From: Pseudomonadota bacterium
GTDB taxonomy: Bacteria; Chloroflexota; Ktedonobacteria; Ktedonobacterales; JACDGC01
Assembly: GCA_021323815.1 (NCBI GenBank)
Contig: JAJPKG010000451.1
Location: 1 to 5,767 of the forward strand
Length of the DNA stretch: 5,767 nucleotides
Direction: 5' to 3'
Positions within the stretch are counted from its first letter, which is position 1, and each line of letters opens with the position of its first letter. Positions 1 to 5,693 of this stretch are shown piece after piece. A program made the position numbers and the translations under genes. The notes below the pieces were generated by a model. That model saw only the letters and a list, made by a program, of their open reading frames with translations, ran no database searches and was not told the origin of the DNA.

Positions 1-230
1 AAGCGCGCCGAGGGGTTATGGGGTCCCAGATATTGCCCGCTGCGGATGATCGCCGGCACCGAATCGGGCGCGAGGGCGGCATAGGCGGGGTTAGACGCCT
101 TGACGGTCAGGGAGCGGATGCCCAGCGCGCCGCCGATCAGCACGGCCACCGTGCCCAGTGCCAGCGCCGCGCGTTTGATGCGTCCGCTCAGCGCGGCGCG
201 TTCAGGCGGTGTCATACCACCGTTCGCCAT
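1..230 (-). CDS. N-terminus of membrane-anchored or secreted protein, possibly S53-type protease propeptide (partial)
   Basis: Seen: 76 codons are present before the window edge. The protein has a basic N-terminal segment (R11, R17, K19, R20), then a hydrophobic stretch at about residues 21-38 (AALALGTVAVLIGGALGI), typical of a signal peptide or signal anchor. An AYA-A motif near residues 49-52 could be a cleavage site. The start is the ATG at 230: GGAGGA (237-242) lies 6 nt upstream; a second in-frame ATG at 215 lacks such a site. Inference: the segment at 63-76 (RSGQYLGPHNPSAR) resembles the opening of the pro-kumamolisin activation domain, where a Leu-Gly-Pro/His-x-x-Pro stretch precedes the first beta strand. 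That would make this an exported S53 serine-carboxyl peptidase, but no catalytic region is visible, so the family call is tentative. Export is more secure than function. The 5' side is an unusually long non-coding stretch. Confidence 0.72.
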   Translation of the reverse strand, partial: MANGGMTPPERAALSGRIKRAALALGTVAVLIGGALGIRSLTVKASNPAYAALAPDSVPAIIRSGQYLGPHNPSAR

Positions 231-590
231 CAGGTTTCCTCCAAAATCAGTTTCCATCACTTGTTTTGCATGACTGGGAATTTAGGTACATGCCGCAGCA
301 TAAAATTTCCAGCCGCACCATATACAACGTGGGAAATGCTTGGTCATAACTGAGAAGTCGGGCCATATGAGAGCAATGTGCAGCATGGTTCATCTGACAA
401 GCAGCATTCCAGCCCGCGCAGGCGGCGGGCGAGGCATGCCATCGCCCTACAGCGTGGCTGTCAGGCCCGTAGGCGCGCGCATTGATCTTTTCATCGATAC
501 CGCCGGCCCGTTTTGCAATGAAGCGGACCGCTGTTTACGGCGATCCGCCTCGTTGGATTGCGATGTGGGCGCGCTCTGCCGCCTCCTATG
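231..590. other. Intergenic region with no convincing gene
   Basis: This 360-bp stretch separates two minus-strand genes. Short open frames exist but have no recognisable domain and poor start signals. The left gene's ribosome-binding site lies at 237-242. A GC-rich dyad, GCCCGC at 412-417 and GCGGGC at 425-430 with a 7-nt loop, could form a hairpin downstream of the SprT-like gene, but no T-run follows on either strand, so it is not called a terminator. For the left gene, the minus strand offers TTGTAT (322-327) and TATGCT (297-302) as -35/-10 candidates, but the 19-nt spacer is too long for confidence. Confidence 0.6.
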
Positions 591-1412
591 CTACACCGCT
601 CGCACCGCATCCTCTGCGACGGCATCGCGCAGCACCAGCAAATATTTCGGGTTATAGGCGCGGTCGCAGGAACCGCACGACACCGGGCGCGGATATTTGC
701 GCACGCGGTGATATTCCTTGCCGCAACGCGGGCAGACGTACAGATAGCGATAGGGCCGCGCGGCGCGCAGCACCGATTCACGCCGTTCCGTCTCGTCACG
801 CAACAACTGTCGCAGCAGCTCTGGGTCGCGCCCGGTGATGGCGGCTTCGTCGGCAGCAATGGCGTCATAGCCATGACAATGATGTCGGCGCGGACGGCCC
901 CGCACGCGATCCGACAGATGGATCAGTTCGTGCGCGACGGTCACTTCCGTGCCGAGCGGCAGCAGGTCGGGTTCGATGAAGATGAGGTGCCGGTGTTGTG
1001 GGGGCGCGGGCGGGCGCGTTTTTGTCGCATGCGCGGCTTCCTGGCTGAAAAGAGATAATTGCATGATGCTCGGATGCTCTGCTGTCGCTGTGCTGCCGTC
1101 ACCCGCCGTGTGCGCCAATGTCACCCCCGTGCGGCCTTCGTCGGGCGTGCCGGGCAAGTAACAGTAACACCCCAGCGCCAGCGGATTCAGCCGGCGGCCG
1201 GTCCAGCGGGCGAACTCGGCGCGGTCTTGCGTGACGGCCAGCCGCTGCCGTTCGTGCTGTGGCAACCCCAACTTCGTCCAATAATGCTCAAGCCAATGGC
1301 GCACGTCATCTTTGGCATTGATTACTGGCAGCACGCGCGACGAAGGTGGTTCAGAGATCACCCGGCGCGCACCCTTCTTGTCGTTTCTTTGCATGCGTCT
1401 GATGGTCATCAC
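591..1412 (-). CDS. SprT-like zinc metalloprotease-fold protein with C-terminal zinc ribbon
   Basis: A 273-residue protein. Seen: HELIH at 161-165 (HExxH zinc site and catalytic Glu), preceded by the hydrophobic strand LIFIEPDLLPLGTEVTVA, and followed by HHCHGYD at 177-183, where H180-G181 occupies the place of the HG motif that supplies the third zinc ligand in SprT proteins. A C-terminal zinc ribbon has C227, C230, C246 and C249. Known: SprT/Spartan-type proteins are cytosolic metalloproteases; eukaryotic Spartan cleaves DNA-protein crosslinks, while bacterial members are mostly uncharacterised. The HExxH lies later than in the roughly 165-residue E. coli SprT, because of a longer N-terminal part (about residues 1-60) and a low-complexity segment at about 102-140. 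The start is GTG at 1412 (11 nt after AGGAGG) or the adjacent ATG at 1409; residues here are numbered from the GTG. No partner gene adjoins it. The substrate cannot be inferred. Confidence 0.85.
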   Translation of the reverse strand: MMTIRRMQRNDKKGARRVISEPPSSRVLPVINAKDDVRHWLEHYWTKLGLPQHERQRLAVTQDRAEFARWTGRRLNPLALGCYCYLPGTPDEGRTGVTLAHTAGDGSTATAEHPSIMQLSLFSQEAAHATKTRPPAPPQHRHLIFIEPDLLPLGTEVTVAHELIHLSDRVRGRPRRHHCHGYDAIAADEAAITGRDPELLRQLLRDETERRESVLRAARPYRYLYVCPRCGKEYHRVRKYPRPVSCGSCDRAYNPKYLLVLRDAVAEDAVRAV

Positions 1413-1435
1413 GGCGCATATAGCCTCCTGACCAT
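1409..1435 (-). CDS. Possible 8-codon leader ORF coupled to the SprT-like gene
   Basis: The minus strand reads MVRRLYAP and then TGA. GGGAGG (1439-1444) lies only 3 nt before its ATG. Its TGA (1409-1411) overlaps the ATG at 1409 of the SprT-like frame as TGATG, an arrangement that often allows translational coupling. Its third and fourth codons, AGG-AGG (1424-1429), are also the best Shine-Dalgarno sequence for the downstream gene. An ORF this short can arise by chance and there is no conservation evidence, so confidence is low. Confidence 0.25.
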   Translation of the reverse strand: MVRRLYAP

Positions 1436-1572
1436 CGACCTCCCTTCATCGCTTGCGCTTGCACTGCCACAAATCGCCGCCCCGTCCCCACACACGCAAC
1501 GTGAGCATCCGATTCCGTCGCGCCCTTGCTACCATGCGACCTGTGCCAGTGTAGCATTGACATGGCTTTGCC

Positions 1573-1601
1573 AGTATACCGAGATCGCGCCGCCCATGCA
1601 A
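1573..1601 (-). promoter_or_regulatory. Sigma70-type promoter for the SprT-like gene
   Basis: On the minus strand, TTGCAT (-35, 1596-1601) and TATACT (-10, 1573-1578) are separated by exactly 17 bp. The -10 matches the consensus at five of six bases and the -35 keeps TTG. Transcription would start near 1566, giving a leader of about 155 nt before the SprT-like start. The promoter lies downstream of the DUF192 stop, so the SprT-like gene can be expressed independently of DUF192. A second extended -10 (TGCTACACT, near 1548-1556) has no good -35 partner. Confidence 0.6.
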
Positions 1602-1669
1602 CAAAGACCCTGTTCTGCCTACCAAATGTCTCATGCGAAATTCCCATCGGAAAGGAGCGACCGCTATCA

Positions 1670-2029
1670 TCAGTCTTCAGAGAAGAAAATCTCATCGCCA
1701 ATGGCGGTGGCAGTGGTGGCGATGGTGCCGGCGGGCATTTCCACCACGCACGCGGTGGCGGGGTCCAGCGGACCGAAACGCCAGGGGCCGAGATCGCTCA
1801 CTGCGTGGATGACGCGCCGCCGCGCATCAAGATAAAGCGCGTCGATGGCGAAACGCATCCCCACCGTGTGGATGCCGGAGCACGGACGTAGCACCAATGC
1901 CTGGCCCTCAGGGAATGCGCGCTTGCCGAGAAGCCCCATCAGGCGCGTCAGGGAATTATCCGCCACCCGCGCATGGGTGGCCAAAATCACGTGCCGTGTA
2001 ACATTTGTGATCTGCACAGAAACGAGCAT
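1670..2029 (-). CDS. DUF192 family protein
   Basis: A 119-residue protein covering almost the whole DUF192 domain. Seen: an N-terminal strand (ITNVTRHVILATHARVADN), the conserved R-x-x-GLLG segment at 29-35, the family core PCSGIHTVGMRFAIDALYLD at 49-68, an L-GPW turn at 80-83, and the C-terminal VVEMPAGTI followed by IGDEIFF. These match the usual order of family motifs. Known: DUF192 proteins are small beta-rich proteins of unknown biochemical role, often exported in other lineages. Here no signal peptide or lipobox is visible, so it is probably cytosolic. The start at 2029 is preferred because the family domain begins right there. An in-frame ATG at 2065 would add 12 residues but lies inside an inverted repeat and lacks a ribosome-binding site. 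GAGAAAGG abuts the 2029 ATG at poor spacing, and a GTG at 2017 is a further alternative. It diverges from comF. Confidence 0.85.
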   Translation of the reverse strand: MLVSVQITNVTRHVILATHARVADNSLTRLMGLLGKRAFPEGQALVLRPCSGIHTVGMRFAIDALYLDARRRVIHAVSDLGPWRFGPLDPATACVVEMPAGTIATTATAIGDEIFFSED

Positions 2030-2056
2030 CCTTTCTCGTGATGTGACCTCAGCAGC

Positions 2057-2085
2057 GCACCTCATGTGCCAATCTCATGAGGTGC
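2057..2085. repeat. Perfect 10-bp inverted repeat in the divergent control region
   Basis: GCACCTCATG (2057-2066) and CATGAGGTGC (2076-2085) form a perfect dyad around a 9-nt centre. The right arm ends directly before the -35 box of the comF promoter, and the left arm lies 27 bp from the DUF192 start. It could be an operator for a dimeric regulator controlling one or both genes, or an RNA hairpin in the DUF192 leader if transcription starts upstream of it. Neither is proven. Confidence 0.75.
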
Positions 2086-2114
2086 TTGCCCTTTCAGCTT
2101 GCATCTGCTATACT
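2086..2114 (+). promoter_or_regulatory. Extended -10 promoter for comF
   Basis: TTGCCC (-35, 2086-2091) and TATACT (-10, 2109-2114) are 17 bp apart, and TGC directly before the -10 makes an extended -10 element. Transcription would begin near 2121, leaving a leader of about 17 nt that carries the ribosome-binding site. This argues against the in-frame ATG at 2099, which would lie upstream of the transcript. Confidence 0.65.
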
Positions 2115-2137
2115 CTTGTGCGAAGGAGGCGGCGAAC

Positions 2138-2830
2138 ATGGCGGTGTCGGTGCTGGATCTGCTCTTCCCGCCGCAATGCGTGGGCTGCAAGCAAACGCGT
2201 GGCGCGTGGCTGTGCGCGTCATGCCGGGCGGAGATCGCGCGTCATCGGCTGCCCATGCCCTGCCCGCACGGCGTGGCGGCGACCTTCTGCGCCCGCTGCC
2301 TCGACGCGCCCCACCTCGCCGGGGCACGCGTGGCGGGGAGCTATCTGCCGCCGCTGAAAACGGCGGTGTGGGCGCTGAAATTCAATGGCAAGCGCCAGTG
2401 CGCGCCCGCGCTGGCTGGTTTGCTGGCCCAGGCGTGGCGGCAGGAACCATTGATGAGGGCTGAGCTTGTGGTGCCGGTGCCGATGGCCCCCGAACGGCGG
2501 CGCAAGCGCGGCTATAATCAGGCGGCGCTGCTGGCAGGCGCTGTCGCGCGAGAACTGCGCATGGCCTGTCAAGAAGATGCGCTGTGTTGCACCCGCACCC
2601 CAGCCGCGCAACATGGGTTGAGCGCGCCGGAACGCCGCGCCAACGTCGCCGACCTTTTCGCCATCGTTCCCAGGCACGCGCCGCGCCTCGCCGGCAAGCG
2701 CGTCATCGTGGTGGATGATGTGTTGACCACCGGCGCGACCCTCAGCGCCGCCGCAACTGCCCTGTGCGACGCCGGTGCCGCCGAAGTCTGGGGGCTGGTG
2801 CTGGCGCGCCCGCAACTGCACGACCGCTGA
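2138..2830 (+). CDS. comF: ComF family phosphoribosyltransferase-like protein
   Basis: A 230-residue protein, normal for the family. Seen: an N-terminal double zinc-finger-like region with C14/C17 and C26/C29, then further cysteines at C42, C51 and C54; the ComF signature RRRKRGYNQAALLA at 120-133; QHGLSAPERRANV at 158-170; and the type I PRTase PRPP-binding loop VIVVDDVLTTGATL at 189-202, with both acidic residues and the TTGAT loop intact. Known: ComF (GntX in E. coli) is a cytosolic PRTase-fold protein needed for DNA uptake in naturally competent bacteria, thought to act after entry of single-stranded DNA; its enzymatic substrate is not settled. No other competence gene is present here, so a role in uptake is an assumption from the family. 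The start at 2138 is supported by AAGGAGG (2123-2129) with 8-nt spacing and by the promoter position. It is transcribed convergently toward the ligase gene. Confidence 0.93.
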   Translation: MAVSVLDLLFPPQCVGCKQTRGAWLCASCRAEIARHRLPMPCPHGVAATFCARCLDAPHLAGARVAGSYLPPLKTAVWALKFNGKRQCAPALAGLLAQAWRQEPLMRAELVVPVPMAPERRRKRGYNQAALLAGAVARELRMACQEDALCCTRTPAAQHGLSAPERRANVADLFAIVPRHAPRLAGKRVIVVDDVLTTGATLSAAATALCDAGAAEVWGLVLARPQLHDR

Positions 2831-2832
2831 AA

Positions 2833-2854
2833 GGCCCACCCCCCGACCCCTCCC
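2833..2854. repeat. C/G-rich repeat, left copy (after comF)
   Basis: This 22-bp C-rich segment begins two bases after the comF stop. Its reverse complement matches 19 of 22 bases of the segment at 2978-2999. The minus strand carries four G-runs of three or more separated by 1-2 nt, a G-quadruplex-type pattern, lying on the comF template strand. Only this part is shared with the right copy. It may be a dispersed intergenic element or assist transcription termination; no classic T-run terminator is visible between the two convergent genes. Confidence 0.6.
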
Positions 2855-2939
2855 GTCTCGTCACCCACACCCCTGCTCCCCATCCTGCGGATAGAGAGCG
2901 GGCGACCTTTTGGGTAGCGACCAGCGTCGAGCTTCACGC

Positions 2940-5501
2940 TCAGCTAGCCGCATGCTCTCCCCTCTCCATCTGTGCTGGGGAAGGGTCGGGGGTGGGGCCG
3001 GTCACCAGCAGCCGGCGCAATATCTTGCCCACGAAATTTTTCGGCAATTCGGTGCGAAACTCGATCTGGCGCGGCACCTTGATGGCGTCCAGTCGCTCGC
3101 GGATGAAGGCCCGCAGTTCTTCCTGAGTGGCGCGCTCGCCACGCTTGAGCACCACCACCGCTTTGATCGGCGGCGCGTCGGCGTCCTCCGCTTCCGTGCC
3201 GACAACCGCTGCTTCCAGCACCTTTGGATGCTCATACAGCACTTCTTCGACCTCGCGGGGATAAATATTGTACGGGCCGAAGAGAATGAGATCGCGCTTG
3301 CGCTCGACGATACTAAAGAAGCCGTCTTCATCCATGCGCGCCAGATCGCCGGTGCGCAGCCAGCCGTCGTGCATGGCCCGCGCCGTGTCGTCGGGGCGGT
3401 TCCAATACCCCTGCATCACCTGCGGGCCACGAATCTCCAACTCTCCCACTGCCTCCGGCGGCACGGGCGCGCCGCTTTGCAGATCCACCACGCGGGCGTC
3501 GGTGCTGGGCAGCGGCACGCCGATGCTGCCCACTCGCCGCTCGCCCAGCAAGGGATTGCAGTGCGTGGAAGGCGAAGCTTCCGTCAGGCCATAGCCTTCC
3601 ACCAGCCGCCCCCGCGTCAGCTTCTCGAAGGCTTCTTGCACTTCCACCGGCAGCGGAGCCGAGCCGCTGATGCAGGCGCGGATCGCCGAGATGCCGTAGC
3701 GCCGCACATGGGGCGTGTTGGCGATGGCGACATAAAACGCCGGAATGCCGGGAAAGAGGCTGGGGCGATAGCGCCGGATCGCGCGCAGGATGACGTTGGT
3801 GCGCGTCGTAGGCAGCAGCACCAGCGATGCCGCCAGCCCCATCGCCAGATTCATCCCGCTGGTGATGCCGTAGGAATGCGAGAGCGGCAGCGCGCACAGC
3901 ACCACCTCGCGCCCGCGCCGCGCATCCGCCACCCAGTGACGCGTCTGCGTGGCGTTCGCCATCAGGTTGCCGTGCGTCAGCATCACCCCTTTGGGGGGAT
4001 CGACCGTGCCGGAGGTGTATTGCAGCAGCGCCAGATCGCCTTGCCCCCGGCTGGGTGGCAGCGGCGTGGCCGGCTCGCTTGCCAGCAGCCGCTGCAAGGG
4101 ATAACTGGGGAAACTGGGCGTTTTGGTTTTGCCGTTGGCGGCGGGGACCTGCCCTTCCATCTGGCGCGCCAGGCGCAGGCGTTGTGGCAGCGGCAGATAT
4201 TCGCGCACATCGGTGTAAATGACGGCGCGAATATGCGTGTCTGCGCACAGGTGCGGCACCACGCGGCGATAGGTGCTGAGCGTCAGCAGCAGCGTCGCCC
4301 CTGAATCGCGCAGTTGGTCGGCGATCTCGCTTTCCTTCGAGAGCGGGCTGCCCATCACCACCACGCCGCCGGCTTTCAGCGTGCCATAAAAGGCGATCAC
4401 GCATTGCGGCACGTTGGGCAGCACGATGGCGACGCGATCTCCCGGCTGCACGCCCAGGCTGCGCAAGGCATGCGCGAAACGGTTGCTCAGGCGATCCAGC
4501 TCGCGGTAACTGATCGCCTGGCCAAAGAAGTGAATGGCCGGACGGTCGGGGAATTCGCGGGCGGCGTTGCTCAGCAGTTCGTCCAGGGTTTGGCGCGGCA
4601 CGGGAACCTGCTCCGGCACGTCGGGATCATAACTCGCCAGCCAGGGCGCGGCCTCGCGCCGCAGAAAGGCCGGCGCTGGGCCGAGCAGCGATCCGGAATT
4701 GGGCGGCATGCCGTTGCCTGCCGTGCCGCGCTCGGCGACGAACCGGCGGATGGCGCGATTCACGGCGTCGGGCCGTTCCAGTTGCACCAGATGCGCCGAG
4801 ACGGGGATGACCACCTGCTGTGCCTGGGGAATCAGCCGCGCCACGTCTTCATAGTGCGCCCGCTCAAACACGCGGTCGCGCTGGCCCACAATGACCAGCG
4901 CCGGCACGCGCAGCAGCGGCAGGCGCGTTTCCCCTTGCCAGCGCGTCATGGCGTCATCGTGCATGCGCCGCAACGTGGGCGAACTGGCATAGAGCGCGAT
5001 GTGCAGCCAGCGCGCCAGCCGGTCGAAGATCGGGGCAGGGATGTTCATCAACAGGCGCAACCAGGGATTGATGCGAAATTCTACCGGCACGCCCAGCAGC
5101 ACCAGCTCGCTCACCGCCTCAGGATGCCGCAGCGCATATTCCACTGCGACCGCGCCGCCGAACGAGTGCGCCACCAGAGTGAAGGGCTGCGCCAGATCCA
5201 GCGCGGCGATGGCGGTTTCCAGATCGTCCACCAGCGCGTCTAGCGATGTCGCCAGCTCCGGCGGATCGTCGCTGAAGCCATGCCCGCGCAGTTCCGGCGC
5301 GACCACGTGCGCGAACTGGCCGAAATAGCGCAGCTGCGGCAGCCATTGCCGCGCGCTGCCGCCATAGCCATGCACAAAGACAAAGGTGTGTGTCGCTCCG
5401 CTTGGCTCAATGTCAATGACGCTGATGCGCCGCGGATGCTGGCGCGGCGGCACAGGCGGGGCCGCGACAGCGCGGCGATAGAGTTCGATATCCAGGGGCA
5501 T
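2940..5501 (-). CDS. Alpha/beta hydrolase - long-chain acyl-CoA ligase (FadD-like) fusion protein
   Basis: An 853-residue two-domain protein. Residues about 1-260 are an alpha/beta hydrolase: oxyanion-hole HG at 44-45 (FVHGYGG), nucleophile S113 in AHSFGG, probable acid D209 (VIVGQRD) and H237 (VSAHLV). After a linker, about 285-835 form a complete ANL adenylating enzyme: FadD-like entry PWLASYDPDVP (286-296), A3 phosphate loop from Y495 to G505, A5 YGLTE (637-641), A7 TGD (717-719), A8 ERKRDLI (733-739) and A10 PKNFVGKILRR with catalytic K826. No signal peptide is seen, so it is likely cytosolic. Inferred role: the hydrolase frees an acyl group from an ester and the ligase converts it to acyl-CoA using ATP. 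The chain length is unknown. Oddities: AHSFG for GxSxG, T-V-D for T-T-G in A3, and a repeat-encoded tail after 834. The start at 5501 follows GGAGG by 6 nt. The upstream in-frame ATG at 5681 adds 60 residues without family features. Confidence 0.92.
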   Translation of the reverse strand: MPLDIELYRRAVAAPPVPPRQHPRRISVIDIEPSGATHTFVFVHGYGGSARQWLPQLRYFGQFAHVVAPELRGHGFSDDPPELATSLDALVDDLETAIAALDLAQPFTLVAHSFGGAVAVEYALRHPEAVSELVLLGVPVEFRINPWLRLLMNIPAPIFDRLARWLHIALYASSPTLRRMHDDAMTRWQGETRLPLLRVPALVIVGQRDRVFERAHYEDVARLIPQAQQVVIPVSAHLVQLERPDAVNRAIRRFVAERGTAGNGMPPNSGSLLGPAPAFLRREAAPWLASYDPDVPEQVPVPRQTLDELLSNAAREFPDRPAIHFFGQAISYRELDRLSNRFAHALRSLGVQPGDRVAIVLPNVPQCVIAFYGTLKAGGVVVMGSPLSKESEIADQLRDSGATLLLTLSTYRRVVPHLCADTHIRAVIYTDVREYLPLPQRLRLARQMEGQVPAANGKTKTPSFPSYPLQRLLASEPATPLPPSRGQGDLALLQYTSGTVDPPKGVMLTHGNLMANATQTRHWVADARRGREVVLCALPLSHSYGITSGMNLAMGLAASLVLLPTTRTNVILRAIRRYRPSLFPGIPAFYVAIANTPHVRRYGISAIRACISGSAPLPVEVQEAFEKLTRGRLVEGYGLTEASPSTHCNPLLGERRVGSIGVPLPSTDARVVDLQSGAPVPPEAVGELEIRGPQVMQGYWNRPDDTARAMHDGWLRTGDLARMDEDGFFSIVERKRDLILFGPYNIYPREVEEVLYEHPKVLEAAVVGTEAEDADAPPIKAVVVLKRGERATQEELRAFIRERLDAIKVPRQIEFRTELPKNFVGKILRRLLVTGPTPDPSPAQMERGEHAAS
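2955..2999. repeat. C/G-rich repeat, right copy (inside 3' end of the ligase gene)
   Basis: The plus strand shows a C/T-rich half (2955-2968), a short spacer, and a G-rich half (2977-2997) with runs of 4, 3, 5 and 4 G separated by 2, 2 and 1 nt, which fits a G-quadruplex motif. The two halves form an imperfect palindrome. Its outer edge at 2999 coincides with ligase codon 835, so the protein tail GPTPDPSPAQMERGEHAAS is encoded mostly by this element. The left copy at 2833-2854 is inverted relative to it. It resembles dispersed palindromic elements of high-GC genomes, judged by pattern only. Confidence 0.65.
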
Positions 5502-5562
5502 GCGCGACCTCCGTTTCACACCCGTGTCGGCGAGGTGGACAACCGCTGATCTCGTGGATTTG

Positions 5563-5571
5563 ATTGTAGCA
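5563..5571 (-). promoter_or_regulatory. Candidate extended -10 promoter for the hydrolase-ligase gene
   Basis: The minus strand reads TGCTACAAT, an extended -10 (TGC followed by TACAAT, five of six consensus bases). The -35 position has no good match, which extended -10 promoters can tolerate. Transcription would start near 5556, giving a leader of about 55 nt to the start at 5501. TTGTA (5564-5568) and TACAA (5574-5578) form a 5-bp inverted repeat overlapping this element. Confidence 0.45.
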
Positions 5572-5622
5572 TATACAAAGGACATCCAGATGACGCCGCA
5601 GGTGGACCATCGGACCACGATC

Positions 5623-5651
5623 TTGCATATCAGGCTGATACATGGTAGCAT
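5623..5651 (+). promoter_or_regulatory. Candidate promoter for the right-end gene, with an internal palindrome
   Basis: TTGCAT (5623-5628) and TAGCAT (5646-5651) lie 17 bp apart. Matches to consensus are three and four of six, so this is weak. Transcription would start near 5658, about 36 nt before the GTG at 5694. The palindrome TATCAG-G-CTGATA (5628-5640) starts at the last -35 base and fills much of the spacer, a common place for a repressor operator. Confidence 0.35.
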
Positions 5652-5693
5652 AGCGGCGAGAATGCCCATGCCACTGAGCAAAGGAAATCATCC

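Noticed and set aside
412..430. GC-rich hairpin as a terminator
   Set aside because: The stem is only 6 bp and is not followed by a T-run on either strand; it is about 160 nt past the SprT-like stop.
18..657. Plus-strand open frames at the left end
   Set aside because: Low-complexity, Arg-rich translations without plausible ribosome-binding sites or motifs; they overlap the minus-strand genes or the non-coding gap.
1351..1701. Minus-strand open frame of 116 codons spanning the DUF192/SprT-like gap
   Set aside because: It overlaps two better-supported genes and contains a strong promoter, with no recognisable domain. Only its last 22 codons, starting at 1419, have a fair ribosome-binding site.
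1059..1835. Plus-strand open frame of 258 codons
   Set aside because: Antisense to the SprT-like and DUF192 genes, with no motif and no start signal.
2030..2065. Longer DUF192 start at ATG 2065
   Set aside because: It lies within the inverted repeat, has no ribosome-binding site, and adds residues outside the family domain.
2923..2940. AGCGT/ACGCT dyad right after the ligase stop as a terminator
   Set aside because: A 5-bp stem with an 8-nt loop and no T-run is too weak to call.
2910..4304. Long plus-strand open frame (464 codons), and a similar one at 4314-5243
   Set aside because: Both lie antisense to the hydrolase-ligase gene, are rich in Arg, His, Gln and Ala, and show no domain. They are by-products of high-GC codon bias.
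3328..4404. Minus-strand open frame of 358 codons inside the ligase gene
   Set aside because: An Ala/Arg/Gly-rich shadow in another frame of the ligase gene, which has all its motifs in frame.
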